A DNA stretch of 64,000 nt from Tremella fuciformis (GCA_032768795.1 CP136490.1:5890001-5954000), one strand, 5' to 3'; counted from the stretch's first letter, positions 11,511-23,972 are shown. A program made the numbers and translations. Notes: generated from the letters alone by a model not told the origin.

Positions 11511-13746
11511 ATGTCCCTCCCAACACCGCACGAGTCGATGCTGCAGGCATGGGCGCATCGACGAGCCGGCGCTCAGTTCACGGACATGCCCAACCACCCG
11601 GCTTACCTATCGCACGCGCGCTTCCGGCTCGACCCAGAGCGCCTGGTACATCCCAACGAGCCTCCGATATCGGACAAGATCTACTCTGGGTTCCTCGAAC
11701 ATCTCGGGCGGTGCATCTATGGCGGGATCGTGGACGACCCGAAACGTCCTAGCCCGGCAAAACTGCTCGACAAGCAAGATAAGGGCGGGCACACGCAGGG
11801 ACGCCTTGGACACAGGAAAGACGTTGCAGCGTGTATCGGTCGTGATGGGGACCTCGAGGTACCGCTCCTAAGGTGGCCGGGGGGCAACTTCGTGTCCAAC
11901 TATCATTGGCAAGATGGGATCGGGCCGATGTCGCAGAGGCGGAAACGGATAGAATTGGCATGGTTGAGTGATGAGTCCAATATGTGAGATGACCTGCGCT
12001 CTAAAAGGTGCTGAGAGCTCATTGTCAGGTTTGGCACAGACGAGTTCATCGACTACTGCCGGGCAACGGGATGCGAGCCATATATTTGCTTGAACAGTCA
12101 GTGCCACCTCTATGCCCCCGGACCGGGCTGACACTTCAGTGGGCACAGGGACGTATGAGGAAGCTCTGGCTTGGCTAGAGTACTGCAACGGCACGGGTGA
12201 CACCCAGTGAGCCAAGCAATCGTGGGTCTGCTCGGTGTCCGCTAATGTCCGCAGCTGGGCCAACCTCAGGCGGAAACATACCGGTCGAGACGAGCCGCAT
12301 AATGTCAAATACTGGGGCTTGGGCAATGAAAGTATGTCAACAGACTGGTACACTTCTCCCGGTCTGACAATCAGTGTGGGGTCCATGGCAAGTTGGCAAT
12401 ATGACACAGACCGAGTACGCAACGGTAGCCAAACGCTGGGCGCACGGGCTTCGCCTGGTAGACCCCTCGATCTGCCTGATATCATGCGGCAACACTGTAT
12501 ATCCTTACCCACTTGGCGTCCAACATGAGCTGACTGCAGGGGGCGAGCGATTGGGACCGAGAAGTGATTCAGGCCCTCCTACCATGGGCAGACATGCACT
12601 CGATCCACTTCTAGTGGGTTTGCTGTACATGACCAAGGTGTGGCTAATGGCTTAGTACCATGCTCAACTACGATCAGCACAGCTCGGTTCCTGGTCTGGC
12701 ATACGAGAAGAACGTCTTTGGGGCCGCCGCCGCAGAGAAACACATCGAAGTGTGCAAAGCGCTCATCGACATGGCCAATATCGATCGCAGCCTGCAGCAG
12801 ATCCCTGCACGGGACATGAAGATCGCTTTCGACGAGTGGAATGTGTATGTTCCTTCGTGCCCTAGGAGTGTTATGTCTGATAGCAGGTGGGACGAGCTCA
12901 AGGCGACTGGGGCAAGTGGCTTAGAGCAGCATTATGATTACACCGACATGCTTGGATTCTGCGCCTGGCTGAATGTTCTCGTGCGCAAGCACAAAGATTT
13001 AGGCATGGCATGCCTTGCTCAAAGTGTCAATGTCGTGAGTCAACCTTGATCGAGGCTGTCCCGCTCTGACAGCAGATATCGCCCCTCATGACCAGTCCGG
13101 ATGGGATCCTCAAGCAGACCACCTACTATCCTCTTCGGTTCTTCAGCAGGTATATGAAGAATGGCCACCTCCTGCAACTACCCAACATGCCGGACGCATA
13201 GTACGTGCTCGGCTCACTCATCCAGCCTCGAGCTGATGCGCCAGCGAAGGACCCACATATCCCATGTATATCCAGCAGGGTTCATACCGCCCAGCATATA
13301 TCGACATGGTGGCGGTCCTGGTGAAAGAAGGTGGCCGTGCGAGCATCCGACTTAGTGTCCTGAATCGTCATCCCGAAGCCGACTGGGAGCTCGAGTGCCA
13401 GCTGGACGGCCTCAGTGAGCTCGCAATCTGCTGGCTACGGTCGTGTATTACATCTTCTTGACACTGACTCGCAGAATTAAAGGAGGTCGAGGTGCACGAG
13501 ATATACTCGGACGATCTTGACGCAATCGTGCACTGCTTTCACACTCATGAAGGTTAAGCTGATGTACAGAATACGTTCGAGAAACCCGAAACAGTTGTAC
13601 CTTCAACCCAAACAGTTTCTGGCAAAGAGTGGTCAGGGTGGACAGTCAGAAAACACTCTTGGGCGTTCTTCATCTTCGACGGTGAGCTGGCGTTCACAAA
13701 CGGGACGACCAATGGCCACTCGCACCGTTTGAACGGGTACCACTAG
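11511..13746 (+). CDS. GH51 alpha-L-arabinofuranosidase
   Basis: Removes terminal alpha-L-arabinofuranosyl residues from arabinan/arabinoxylan. Twelve exons: 11511-11983, 12029-12096, 12140-12206, 12255-12331, 12375-12496, 12540-12613, 12656-12844, 12887-13034, 13076-13200, 13245-13414, 13475-13527, 13570-13746; 580 aa, all phases consistent. The (beta/alpha)8 catalytic domain shows [19 protein letters not shown], the acid/base Glu in GLGNEMWGPWQ (split by intron 4) and the nucleophile Glu in IAFDEWNV; a C-terminal beta-sandwich follows. There is no signal peptide, so it resembles the intracellular bacterial-type enzymes that act on imported oligosaccharides. The start codon is the first ATG upstream of the conserved domain; an extra 5' exon cannot be excluded. 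Confidence 0.9.
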
Positions 13747-13827
13747 GCTGTCCTCGTTTAGATATGTACTGTATGTGGGCCTGCTGTACAAACATGCATT
13801 TGATCCGCATCACGTCCACAAACGCCA

Positions 13828-15072
13828 CTAGGCATGCCATGGCTGCAAGGCATCTTTGCCCAGGCGGGAAGTAATCATGCGCTCACTGAGCTCCCAGAGC
13901 GCTGTGGCGAGATTGGTGTCGCATGCCTGCGACGTCTCCTTGCCCGGCTTGCCCTTCACGTCAGTATCACTAACTCGAAAGAGAGAATAGGCTGACTGGA
14001 TCGCTAAAGTAGTATCCGTTCCAGTCTTTCTCAATCACCTCGTCGCTGAGCCCAGCGTAGAGTGCCGAGTACGCCCCCTGCTCGGGACTTCTCCCCGTGG
14101 CATACGAGAAGGTCTTCATGATCTTGCCTTTGATACCGGGGTAGGCGGCCTCCCACTGGTCTTGCATCTTGGTGGCGACCGCGCCAGGATGCACAGACGT
14201 CCTGCTCGTCAGTCCTACCCAGAGCTGGATTGTAGAAGCGGGAAGCCTCACACCCAAATATCGTCGCCGTTCTTCTTGATCACCTTGTCGCGCAGCGCCT
14301 TGCCATACAGGATCATGGCGAGCTTCGTGCGGCCATACAGCTCGACCGGTCCCAGCTCCCTCCCACCTTCGGTGATCTCCTCCTCGCTGCCGAAATGCAG
14401 ACCCCGCGCGCCCCCGCTCTCGCGATTGCTAGGCGAGTCGTCGCTGCCCGGTGCGAAGCGGTGCATCTCGCTCGACTCGAAGACGATGCGGGTGCTGCCC
14501 TTCGGCTTGTTTGGCAGGCTCGACGAGCTCGCCGTGCGCGCCATAAGCGGATAGAGGAGGTTGATGACGTAGTAGTGGCCGAGGGCGTTGACGCCAAAGT
14601 GGCGATCGATGCCGTCTGCATCGAGCCCGAACTGGTTGGAGTTGATTCCGGAGGAGAGGATGAGCTGAGATCAGCTTGCGAGTGACAGAGAGGGAAAGCC
14701 ACGCACGAGGTCGAGCCGATCCAGCTTATCTGCCAGCTTGGTGAATACCTCCTGCACCATCTTCAGCGAACCCAGGTCACTCTGCTCCCATTCGACCTGG
14801 ACTTCTTTGCCCTCCTCCTTGCCGGCGGCGGTGATGCGCTCAATCGCCTCGGCCCCTTGGTCCTCTTTCCGGTTGACCATGATGACCCGCGCACCCATGA
14901 GGGCGAAGAACTGGGACACCTCCTCACCTGCGATCAGCTCATCTTTACGGCTGTAGGAGCGAGGGAACATACCTATACCCTCGGCGCCACCTGTGACTAT
15001 CGCCACTCGACCCGTCAGATCAGCCTTCTCCGGCCCCGCCGGTCCAATGATCGAGTGAAGCGCTGCTTGCAT
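13828..15072 (-). CDS. short-chain dehydrogenase/reductase (retinol dehydrogenase-like)
   Basis: NAD(P)-dependent oxidoreductase of the SDR family, substrate unknown. Five exons: 14973-15072, 14707-14927, 14252-14664, 13997-14201, 13830-13953 plus stop at 13828; 354 aa. The dinucleotide-binding GGAEGIG motif spans intron 1; further conserved features are the NALGHYY segment, a catalytic Ser in FESSEMH, the YxxxK pair in ELYGRTKLA, and SVHPGAVATKM after the active site. These fit the WWOX/retinol-dehydrogenase-like branch with a C-terminal extension. It ends 81 bp from the convergent GH51 gene. Confidence 0.88.
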
Positions 15073-15289
15073 TGTGCTGGAAAGCTTGATGTGAGTGTGG
15101 GCTGAGCCTGGCGTTTTGCATCGCTACTTGAATGCATGCCCCCCATCGATGACAGATGATGTCAGCTGAATATGGGTACGCGTCATGGTGGTCGTCGATC
15201 TGCCAGCAGAGTGGGGTAGAGTGGGGCAGCCGGAAGCAAGTCGCTGCATATGATCATTTGTTTTTCTATACATTTCTCGCCAAGTGAGT

Positions 15290-17579
15290 CTACTTGATGA
15301 GCTGCTTGGCGCGGAGGAAGATTGATCCGGGGTCCAAGCCCTGGTACGGAATCTGCTCGCCGAGACCACCACATCCCTCCTTGTTGGTACCCCTGTCTTG
15401 TCAACACGATCAAATGAGCATTCGCGAGGCTTACATGTACGCGAAGCGGGGGTGCAGGTCGCGCTCGAGGAGCCAAGTCCCGAACTAATGGTCAGTGCTG
15501 AGCGGGAAGAAAGAAGCGGACCCGCCTTGCTGCCAAGACCGGTGCGCTGGTTCAAGCTCTCCACAACGAGGACGAAGTCGGTCGAGCCAATGTCCTTGAT
15601 GGCCTGCTCATCCACCACGTTCAGAGTGGCCTTGTTGATCAATCCAACATCGACGCCCTCTTCGCGGAAGCGCTCGACAGCATCAAGGGCACGGTAAAGG
15701 GTGTCTCCATAGGCAACAATGTAGCCCTTTGTGCCCTTGCGGATGTACTCGTCCTTGCCGGGCACAAACTTGTAATCGCTGTCGAAGAAGCGCGAGCCAT
15801 CCTCTTTCAGGATCCAAGGGACCTTGGCTCGAGTGGAGAACACGAATCGGATACCCTTGTCGTAGAATACTTTGTCGATGACCGCGTCCATCTGAGCGTT
15901 GTCCGCCGGGAAGTAGAGCTTGGTCTCATAACCGTCCTCGAGGCCGTTGTCGAGGAAGAACGAGTTGATACCAAAGTGGCAGGTGTTGTCGGCCATCTCG
16001 TCGACACCGGAGTGCGAGAAGTGGGAGAGCACGTTGCAGAAGTTTAGACGAGCCATTGTCAGCTCAGAGATGATCATCTCCGAGAAAGCGGAGAAGGTCG
16101 AGAAGACACCGACACGGTCAGCTTTGAAGGCACCGAAGCCGGCTGCGGCCGAAAAGTTGCCTCGCTCCATGATACCGCTGGAGAGGAAGACCCTGGATTT
16201 CAGTCAGATCCTATCGACAGGTAAGCGTCACAGACTCTGGGTGCTTCTTGTGAATGACGTTCAAACCAGTCGAGCCCTCCAAATCGGAGTCGACAACGAG
16301 GACACGGGCCTTGTTCTCCTCTTTGCTGGTCTTGTCAAGCACAGCGGCAACGGCCTCACCGAACTGGACACGGTTGGCGCCACGCTCCTTGGAACTGCCT
16401 CGAAGGATGGTGGAGTCAACCGCCGGCTGGATGGCTCGGAGGATGTTGGCGCACTTGGGGTGGCGCTCGTCGAGGTATGCAATAGCTGGCTCGCTGACTC
16501 TTAGTCTATGCTGGAGAAGAGGAGGTAACGACATACACTTTGATGGCATCGTGGGCATGAGAGCTACCCTCCAAACCCTTGATCTTGGGAGCCATGGGCC
16601 GCTTCGAGATGACAGCAGCGGGGCCGGGAGTGTTAATCACCTCGACGATGGCACCGTACAGGGATTCAACGTCCTCTCCGTTGGCGTGGACGACGTGGAG
16701 GCCGTGACCCTTGAGGGTGTTCTCGACGGTGTAGCCCTTGAGGTACTCCGAGGGGTGGCCTCTGCAAGGTCAGCACCGTCTGTATGGGTGACAAGTACGC
16801 ACGCGATGGTGACATCGTTGTCATCGATAAACAGCTTGACGTTCAGGCCCTGAGCGACGGCAAGTCGGGCCGCCTCGGCATCATCACCCTCCTGCTGCGA
16901 GCCGTCGGAGCCGAGCATGAAAAGGGTCTTGTCCTTGTTGGCGAGGGCGACACCGTTGACCAAGGGCCACATGTGGCCCAAGCGGCCCGAAGAGAATCGC
17001 ACGCCAGGGGTGAGACCAAGCTCAGGGTGTCCAGGCAGCTTCGAGTTGGCTTCACGGTAGTGGAGCAGGTGGTCGGCTGGAATGTGACCATCGAGAACGG
17101 CCAGGAGATACTGGGTCGCTACCCGGTGACCAGCCTCGTCGAACAGGATGTCGATGAACTTGCCCGACTTGTCCCCAAGAATGAACGAGAGAAGAATGAC
17201 GACTTCGGGGATGGTGTCAAAGGCACCACTACGATATTAGCATTGGGACGAAAGCTTCCTTCCGTATCAGCAGCTCACCCGGTGTGGCCGGCGAGACCAC
17301 GGGCCGCACCGGTTGCCGTGAAGAAGACAATCACATCACGCAACAGGGAGATGTTGTGAATCTTCCATGAGCTGACGTCCGAAAGCCACTAGAAGCAACG
17401 CACGAGAGCCTCCTTCTGCTCGCTGGAGAGGGTTTTGTCCTTGAAAGGGTCGAGCGGGATGGGCTTGTACTGCTTGAGGTCGATGGGGAACTTCTCAAAG
17501 TCGTACTCTTGTACTTTCTTCGCCCGTCAGCGGGCCCCTCTCGAATTTTCACGCTGGAGACACTCACGTTGGAGCTCAT
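15290..17579 (-). CDS. transketolase family enzyme
   Basis: Thiamine-diphosphate enzyme that transfers two-carbon units. Nine exons: 17568-17579, 17404-17517, 17279-17361, 16803-17228, 16537-16761, 16236-16493, 15526-16192, 15435-15484, 15290-15392; about 645 aa. The N-terminal TPP domain shows FFTATGAARGLAGHTGG and GSDGSQQEGDDAEAARLA with DDNDVTIAGHPSEYL; the central Pyr domain shows VDSDLEGSTGLNVIHKKHPE and GIMERGNFSAAAGFGAF; a C-terminal domain follows. It belongs to the divergent fungal transketolase branch rather than the TKL1 type (inference). The intron at 15485-15525 fits only as GC-AG. The exon 6 acceptor could also lie 6 nt earlier. Divergent from the sugar transporter, with a shared 610-bp upstream region. 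Confidence 0.87.
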
Positions 17580-18189
17580 ATTGGGCAATTCACTCTAGAA
17601 CCTTTTGAGACTAGAACAGTCAAGAGATGAGAGAGATCAAGTCCATTCCCCCGTTTCCCATGGCGACAAAGCCGCTGACGGGGATGACGTCTCCAACGGC
17701 GACCGCCGCTTCTGCTCTTACCTCCACATCCCACGTGTCTCAACTTCGAAGGACGGTATCAATTCAATCCGCCCGGCCCGAAAGAGCCGACGACCGTCCC
17801 ACCGCACGTCAAGTCTGGTCTGGAGAGATGCGGAGTCAACAACACCTCGTACAGTTGGCCGTGCACAGTCGACAGGCTCTATCGGCCGTGAGCATCGACA
17901 GCCCACTCTCCGCTCTGAGCCAAGCTTTCCGCGATCCCAGGAGAGATCGCGTGCGCTCCCCATGGCGCTCCCGGGCGTGGCGTCATTTTCGGCTCTTTGA
18001 CCCCAAGGCGAACTTCGCCGAAAATCAGTCGCCTGGGTTTGCTCATGTGTTTCTCCCGTCGCCTCTTCCCTCTTTCTTCTCCATCCCAGCGACATATAAC
18101 AGGCCCTTCCCGTGTCATGGACGGGAGTTCGTCATCCAACCCAACTACCGTTCCTTGACTATTGATAGCTCGATTGAGCACTCGCCAAG
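17580..18189. promoter_or_regulatory. shared divergent promoter region
   Basis: A 610-bp region between transketolase (minus) and sugar transporter (plus) starts. Open frames here lack motifs. A TATA-like ACATATAAC lies about 95 bp before the transporter ATG. Co-regulation of the two carbohydrate genes is possible but not shown. Confidence 0.4.
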
Positions 18190-20003
18190 ATGGCAATCCC
18201 ACCTCACCTATACACCTTCCTCTGTGCTTGCTTCGTAGCGTGAGTGACCCCATATGCAGAAGCAAGCTGTTCTGACCACTCCAGAAACGGAGCCGCCATC
18301 TTCGGATATGACCTCGGTGTCATCGCCTATGTCCTTGTGGCTCCCGACTTCCTCACGACCATTAACATGGCCACCCCTGAGACATACAATGACAATTACA
18401 TCGGTTTCATCACCTCGTCCATGCTTCTCGGTGCCGCTGTCGCCTCGATGCCTGCAGGTCTGTTTGCCGACAGGTTCAGTCGACGAGCCGCCATCACCGG
18501 TGCTGCCCTCATTTTCATCATGGGAGGTATCATGCAGACCGCATGTCAGAACAAGGAGACCATGCTGGCCGGCCGGTTCTTCGCGGGCATGGGTATCGGT
18601 TCTTTGGGTGTACTCGTGCCACTCTACCAGTCTGAAATTGGCCACCCCGCATATCGAGGTCGCCTGACCGCGACCTTCCAGTTCTTCCTTGTGAGACCTC
18701 TCCCTTTCTGCTCAAAAAGATGCCAGCTAATTCGAGTAGGGTATCGGGGCTCTCATCGCTGGCTGGATCGCCTACGGTACATCCAAGACTCAGGCCGGCA
18801 AGCCAATCGAGTGGCGTCTTCCTCTCGGCCTTCAGATGTTCCCCGCTGTCCCGCTCGTCTTCCTCACCTTCCTTTTGCCAGAGTCTCCTCGATGGCTCAT
18901 CCTGAAGGGCCGTCACGAGGAAGCTCTCACGACACTTGCCAGGCTGCACGCTCGAGGCGACACTAGCGACCCTTTTGTCCGCGGCGAATATGACGAGATG
19001 ATGCTCAAGGTGGACCAAGAAGCGTCCCTTGACCAGTCTTGGAGCCTTATCTTCCACGACAAGGTCAACCTCCGAAAGGTTCTGTACGGTATTGCCCTCC
19101 AGTTTTCGGTACAGATGACCGGTGTCTCCGCCATTCAATACTACGCCGGCCAGGTCTACTCGGCTGTCGGCTTTGAGAAGAACGCCCTTCTCATCAACAG
19201 TATCAACAATGTTGTTGCTCTGATCGGCGAGGCACTGTGCATCCTCTTTGTCGATATGGTCGGGCGTCGTCCGCCTCTTATCGTGGGCAACACCATTGCA
19301 GGTATCTGTTTCGCGGTTGCAACGTAAGTTGGGAGTGGGGTCATTCATGTACACGACCGCTGACCAGCAGCGCCATGGCTCGCAAGTTTGCCGGTGCCAT
19401 CCCCACTGGCACGCGCAGCAACGGTATTACTTTTGTCGCCATGATCTACATCTACAACCTGACATTCTCCACCTGCATCGGTCCTCTGTCTTGGATCTAG
19501 TAAGCAATCGACTTGTCACTCCGTGCTATAACTGACAGTCAGCCCTGTCGAGACCTTCAACACAGCCATTCGTGCCAAAGCCAGCTCGATTACCACCATG
19601 TTCTCCTGGCTCGCCAACTTCATGATCGGCCAGGTCTCGCCTCACGCCTTCAACAGCGTGGGCTGGAAGTACTACATTGTTTTCACGGTCTGCTCTTTCA
19701 CCAACGCTATTTTCTTCTATACCTTCTTCCCGGGTGAGCACACCTTCATAAGTCAACTCGGGGGATCGCGCTGAGTAGACAGAGACCAAGGGAAGGACGC
19801 TCGAGGAGATGGACACATATTTCCGCGAAACTGGGTGGATCGTGCCCCTTGCCAAGGTAGAGCAGGTCGGCCAGAAGACGCGTACATTGCAGCTTGCCCA
19901 TGGCGAGCGTGCGCCCGAGCTGGAGACCGCGGCTGCCAACGACAAGAACGAGTACGCGCACACCGAAAAGCGCGCTTCTGCTTCGGCTCACGATAGCGTG
20001 TGA
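18190..20003 (+). CDS. MFS sugar transporter
   Basis: Plasma-membrane sugar/H+ symporter of the major facilitator family (Sugar_tr), 526 aa. Six exons: 18190-18239, 18285-18690, 18740-19323, 19371-19499, 19543-19733, 19783-20003. Signatures: the first membrane segment carrying FGYDLGVIA, the loop motif ADRFSRR, PLYQSEIGHPAYRGR, PESPRWLILKGR after TM6, the QMTGVSAIQYY segment in TM7, VDMVGRRPP, and FFPETKGRTLEEMD after TM12. About twelve hydrophobic segments are visible. The closest familiar group is lactose/hexose permease-like fungal transporters; substrate not deducible. The start gives a short cytosolic N-terminus. Confidence 0.9.
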
Positions 20004-20530
20004 GCCTGACCTGTGCGGGGACGCAGTGTGCGACGCGAGGTGGATGAGGAGTGGAGTGAGGCGTCGAGCTTCTGAGTAGTACCGACCAATCTTTAGGGCA
20101 GCTCAGTCTTCAGCGGACCGGCGTGTATAAGACTACATATGCAGCATGCTTGTAAAGAGTAATTCAGGGCGGGTCCTGTGCACGGACGCTGTTTGATGGA
20201 GCCTTTGATGGTACCTGTCCCTTGAACTTCCCATCACTCGCCACCCAGATGATGCGATCAAATCTGCCAGAGTAGACAAGGGTCCGCCACCCTGCCACTC
20301 TCACGACCTCTGCTTTGCATGCTTCTTCTCCATGTTGCCCGTCTGTCGCTCGAGGAGAAGCATCGCAACCGTCTGGCTGCGCACATTGCCGCCAGCGGCC
20401 AATAAAAGCCATTTCGCCGAGAGGCCGGCCCGCCCCGCAAGACTTTCCCCGCGGTCCCCCGACTCCGGCTCGCCCGCAATCGCATCTTTCACTCAACATC
20501 CTGTTTGTTCGCCGGGGTCGCGAGGTGCTC
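20004..20530. other. intergenic, no gene called
   Basis: Holds the 3' region of the sugar transporter and the promoter of the following regulator. Open frames on the minus strand (20164-20532) are GC-driven and motif-free. Confidence 0.4.
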
Positions 20531-23073
20531 ATGGACCAGGAGACAGATCACGAGCAGGACAAGCCGAAGATCAGGCGCCTAGCGTGGGTATCCCACCGCC
20601 GCTTCGCGTGGCCGCTGACACCCTGTAGCTGCACGGCATGCCGGTCGGTCAAGGTTGGCCTGCCCCCGTGGATGTGCAGCGCATGCTCGGCTGACTTGAC
20701 AGGGCCGTTGTCTGCCGTCAGACCCCTTGCTGCCCTACGAGACGTGCCAGCGGTGTAGTGAGCCGAGCTTAGCTGGTGGCAGACGGCGACTGACGGCTAG
20801 AACAAGTGGGATTGACCTGTGTTTTCGAGCAGAGGAAGTACGGGTGCGCCCGTCCATGACGCCTCTGGAGGTGGTGAGGCTGAGAAGCAGCGCGGCGAAG
20901 CGCCGCCCGTCAGGCTCGGACGACAGTGCTCGCCGCGTCACCCCTCGCCTCTCGATTGATGCGGGTCTGTCGGTGCAGGCGCCTCTGGGCTTGAGCCCGT
21001 ACATCACACCTGCCCAGCTCACAGCGCTTCCGACACCCTCGCATCCCCTTCACCTTCCTCCTCCTCCTCCGCCTATCTCCTCCATTCGGCATGATACGAC
21101 CTTCACCACAATGCGCCCACCAGATATGTTTGACCGCCTTGATCCCGTCAACCCGCCCACCACGTCGACAGACGCATCCGCAACGTCTAGCCATGCTGCT
21201 GATTTCCGCCATCCCCAAAGTGTAGACGTGTCGGAGCATCTTGACCCGGAAATACCAGATCCGATAGGTATAGTGAACGGCCAGGATGCTTTCACGCATC
21301 ACGAGCACCAGCCTCAGGCGTCGACCGATTGGACGACAGACGACCCAGGTCGGTCTGACCGGTCTGCGAGGACCAGCGCTGACGATCAGTACTGTTGCAG
21401 CTTCTCAATCCCCAAGAGGCGCAGCGTCTCTTCAGCTTGTGAGGGTGCACAAAGGGAAGCAAAGAGTGAACTGACTGTAGATTCCACGAGTACCTCAACC
21501 CAATGATCGCCCTTTTCGACCCTGCATGTATGTTCATACGACTTTAAGACAAACATTAGGCTCATCGGCAGTCCACACCTTTAGCTACGTTCGCCAATCA
21601 CCAATATTGCTATCGTCTATCCTCTCGGCCTCAGCCAAATTCTTTCGTCCCACGTTGCAGCGCGCGCTCTATGCCCACGCCCAGATGCTGCTCAATCGAG
21701 CCATTCATGCCGGCGCATGTGACGTTGCCATCATCCAGGCTCTCATGATTCAGGTCTTTTGGAAAGACCCGGTCGATCGCAGTGCATGGGTCAAGATTGG
21801 TATCGGTATTCGTCTAGGGTACCAACTTCGTCTCCATCTTCCCTTAGCGCCAGAAGCGAGTGCTACATCGCAAGGCCGAGATGCCAAGAGAACGTGGTAC
21901 TGCTTGACGTGTGAGTCGGGCGACAGTCGGCTCACTTCTGGCTCATACGATCAGTCCTCGACAAGCGATATTCAGACATGTTCAGGCTACCCATCACCAT
22001 CTCGCTCGAGGACCTGACAGGCGCATATACGGGGACTCAGCATGCTTTGAGCGCGGACGCCCATCTCGCGTGCTCCATGGCGTATGTTTATAGCTGGACC
22101 ACTCCCCAGCTGATCGTCAGTCTGCAACCAGCGCACGCGATGTGGATCAAGTTCAAGCAACAGCCTCAAGCGGGCAACGCCGAATGGCAGAAAGGGTTTC
22201 TCAAGGAGATCTTCGCTCAGCACGAACAACACTTGCATACCTGGTTCTCTGACGAGAGTGAGCTATCACTGCCCTACCGTCTAGCAGCTCTCTCACTTTA
22301 CAGCTAAAACATGTCTCAGTGTTGTGGAGCATCGCTTCTTGAAGTGGTACGACCTCAATCTCATGCTCCAACAGAAATTCGAGATCATGCTAGTCGCACC
22401 GCTGGATGAGAGGGCCGAGCTGCTGCATGATTGTCTGTCCTTGGCACATTCGGTAGTAGATCAGCTGGACCTAGTCGCGGACTCGGGCAGTCTGTTGTAC
22501 CTGCAAGACACCTCGGCATCACACCTCTCGACATTTGGGATCATCCTTTACAAAGTGAGCCTTAATGTCACACGCTGAACAGTGATTGATGAGCAGCTCT
22601 TTTGGAGACTAGGCTCAGCAGAGCAGAAGACAATCATCACAATGATCAAACGGGTCTATCGTCGCTGTAACGAGGTCGCCAAGAGCGAGCTCGGCACGAT
22701 CATGGCCATCGTTACGCGGTTCCTCCAACGCACACTCAAGAACATCGCACATGAGTCACGCGCACCGAGCCGTATGCCTTCGCCACCAGCAGGCGATGTG
22801 AACGGGAGGAACGTCGAGATGGAGCGGCAGCATATTGACGAGGTGACATTTGACATTGTGAGCTGATCGTCATTGGAGATTGAGAAAGTCAGCTGATGGA
22901 ATAGGATCGATTCTTGCAGACCGAGTTCAACCCGAACGACAGTAGTCATATCGTCACCGGGCTAGACGATCAGTATTGGTGTGTCTTCTCGTCGCTGACG
23001 TAGATGGTTTGCTGACTTGTGCAGGGCCACGCTGTTCAGTACGCCGCAGCTGAATTTTGGGCTTGGGACATAA
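20531..23073 (+). CDS. Zn2Cys6 fungal transcription factor
   Basis: Nuclear DNA-binding regulator, 672 aa in 13 exons: 20531-20583, 20629-20653, 20703-20757, 20801-20843, 20891-21348, 21390-21438, 21481-21527, 21560-21910, 21955-22257, 22304-22554, 22597-22857, 22905-22978, 23025-23073. Four short exons rebuild a perfect binuclear cluster: CTACRSVKGRC, then CQRCKQVGLTC, then a basic KYG linker. After a Pro/Ser-rich stretch comes LLNPQEAQRLFSFHEYL, typical of the fungal regulatory middle homology region, which continues to the C-terminus. The 22258-22303 intron is canonical, yet its unspliced reading gives the family-like LPYRLAALSLY. Lies downstream of the sugar transporter on the same strand; a regulatory link is only suggestive. 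Confidence 0.85.
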
Positions 23074-23105
23074 TGCGGAGTAGGCAGCACCGTATGCAGA
23101 CCATA

Positions 23106-23972
23106 TCATGAGGCTCCTAATGGCTCTTCCGAGTTCTTGCCCCGTACAACCCATAGCGGGTCCACCCGCCGCCCAAACGTCCGTTCCAGCACCGTCGCAC
23201 CCGCCGTCTCTTCCGGTTTCAAGAAGCCATCGCTCAGCGTGACAATCTCCACCTCTCTAAAACCAGCAAACCACAGATAATCACCGACCATCTGCAGCCG
23301 CTCGTCCTCCCTCACCCCCAGCCAGCGCGACATGGCCTTGGTCGGGAAACACCGATTCGACACGACCAGGTGCACGACCGAGCCGGCGCTCATACGCCCC
23401 CGCAGGGACTGCAGCACATCCACCGGCCGCGTGAGGTAGTCGATCGATACCACGCACATGGCCGCGTCGAGCTTCTCCCCGTTGCCCGTCACAGCTCCCG
23501 GGAGGGCCGGATCGGCATTGAGATCATGCACGACGCGCGTGCGCAGGACCTCGTTGGCGTCCAGCTCGGCGCGGTTCATCCCGAGCCCCACGACGTGCAG
23601 TGCCCCACCCGCCGCTGCGCCCTCTAGCTCGGGCGGCAGGTGCGAGATCCAGCTGGAGCACAGGTCGAGTATGCGCCCCGTGCGCGGCAGGCACCCTGCG
23701 TAGTACGTGCGCAGGGTGGAGATGGCGTGCTCGTCGATGTGTGTCACGAAGCGGGTGGGCACGTAGAAGGCGTCGTCGGGCGAGGCGTCGAGCCGCTCGA
23801 AATCGGCAGCTGTGTAGGGCCAGCTGGTGTGTCGCGGCACATACGCCTCGGTCGGGAACGAGCGCGGGGCGCTGGGTGAAACGGCGGCCGTGGTAGTGGA
23901 GGTGGACATGGTGCGTGTGGCGAAGAGGGCAGAGGCGAGGATCTGAACCGAGGCGATGGGCCGCCGGAGCAT
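23106..23972 (-). CDS. methyltransferase-like protein, 288 aa
   Basis: Intronless. The N-terminal ~30 residues are basic/Ser-Thr-rich without acids, compatible with a mitochondrial presequence (inference). Residues ~95-200 look like a Rossmann SAM-binding fold: ILDLCSSWISHLP in the motif I position, VVGLGMN as strand 2, and MCVVSIDYLTRP before a segment resembling methyltransferase type 11. The glycine-rich loop is replaced by CSSW, so activity is uncertain. Substrate unknown. First of three adjacent intronless, GC-rich genes on this strand. Confidence 0.65.
   Translation of the reverse strand: MLRRPIASVQILASALFATRTMSTSTTTAAVSPSAPRSFPTEAYVPRHTSWPYTAADFERLDASPDDAFYVPTRFVTHIDEHAISTLRTYYAGCLPRTGRILDLCSSWISHLPPELEGAAAGGALHVVGLGMNRAELDANEVLRTRVVHDLNADPALPGAVTGNGEKLDAAMCVVSIDYLTRPVDVLQSLRGRMSAGSVVHLVVSNRCFPTKAMSRWLGVREDERLQMVGDYLWFAGFREVEIVTLSDGFLKPEETAGATVLERTFGRRVDPLWVVRGKNSEEPLGAS

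Noticed and set aside
10915..11512. Minus-strand frames of 143-169 codons upstream of GH51
   Set aside because: Overlapping frames with mixed composition, no motif, no consistent splice model.
17605..18265. Several 125-200-codon frames between transketolase and the sugar transporter
   Set aside because: They overlap each other on both strands in the divergent promoter and lack motifs.
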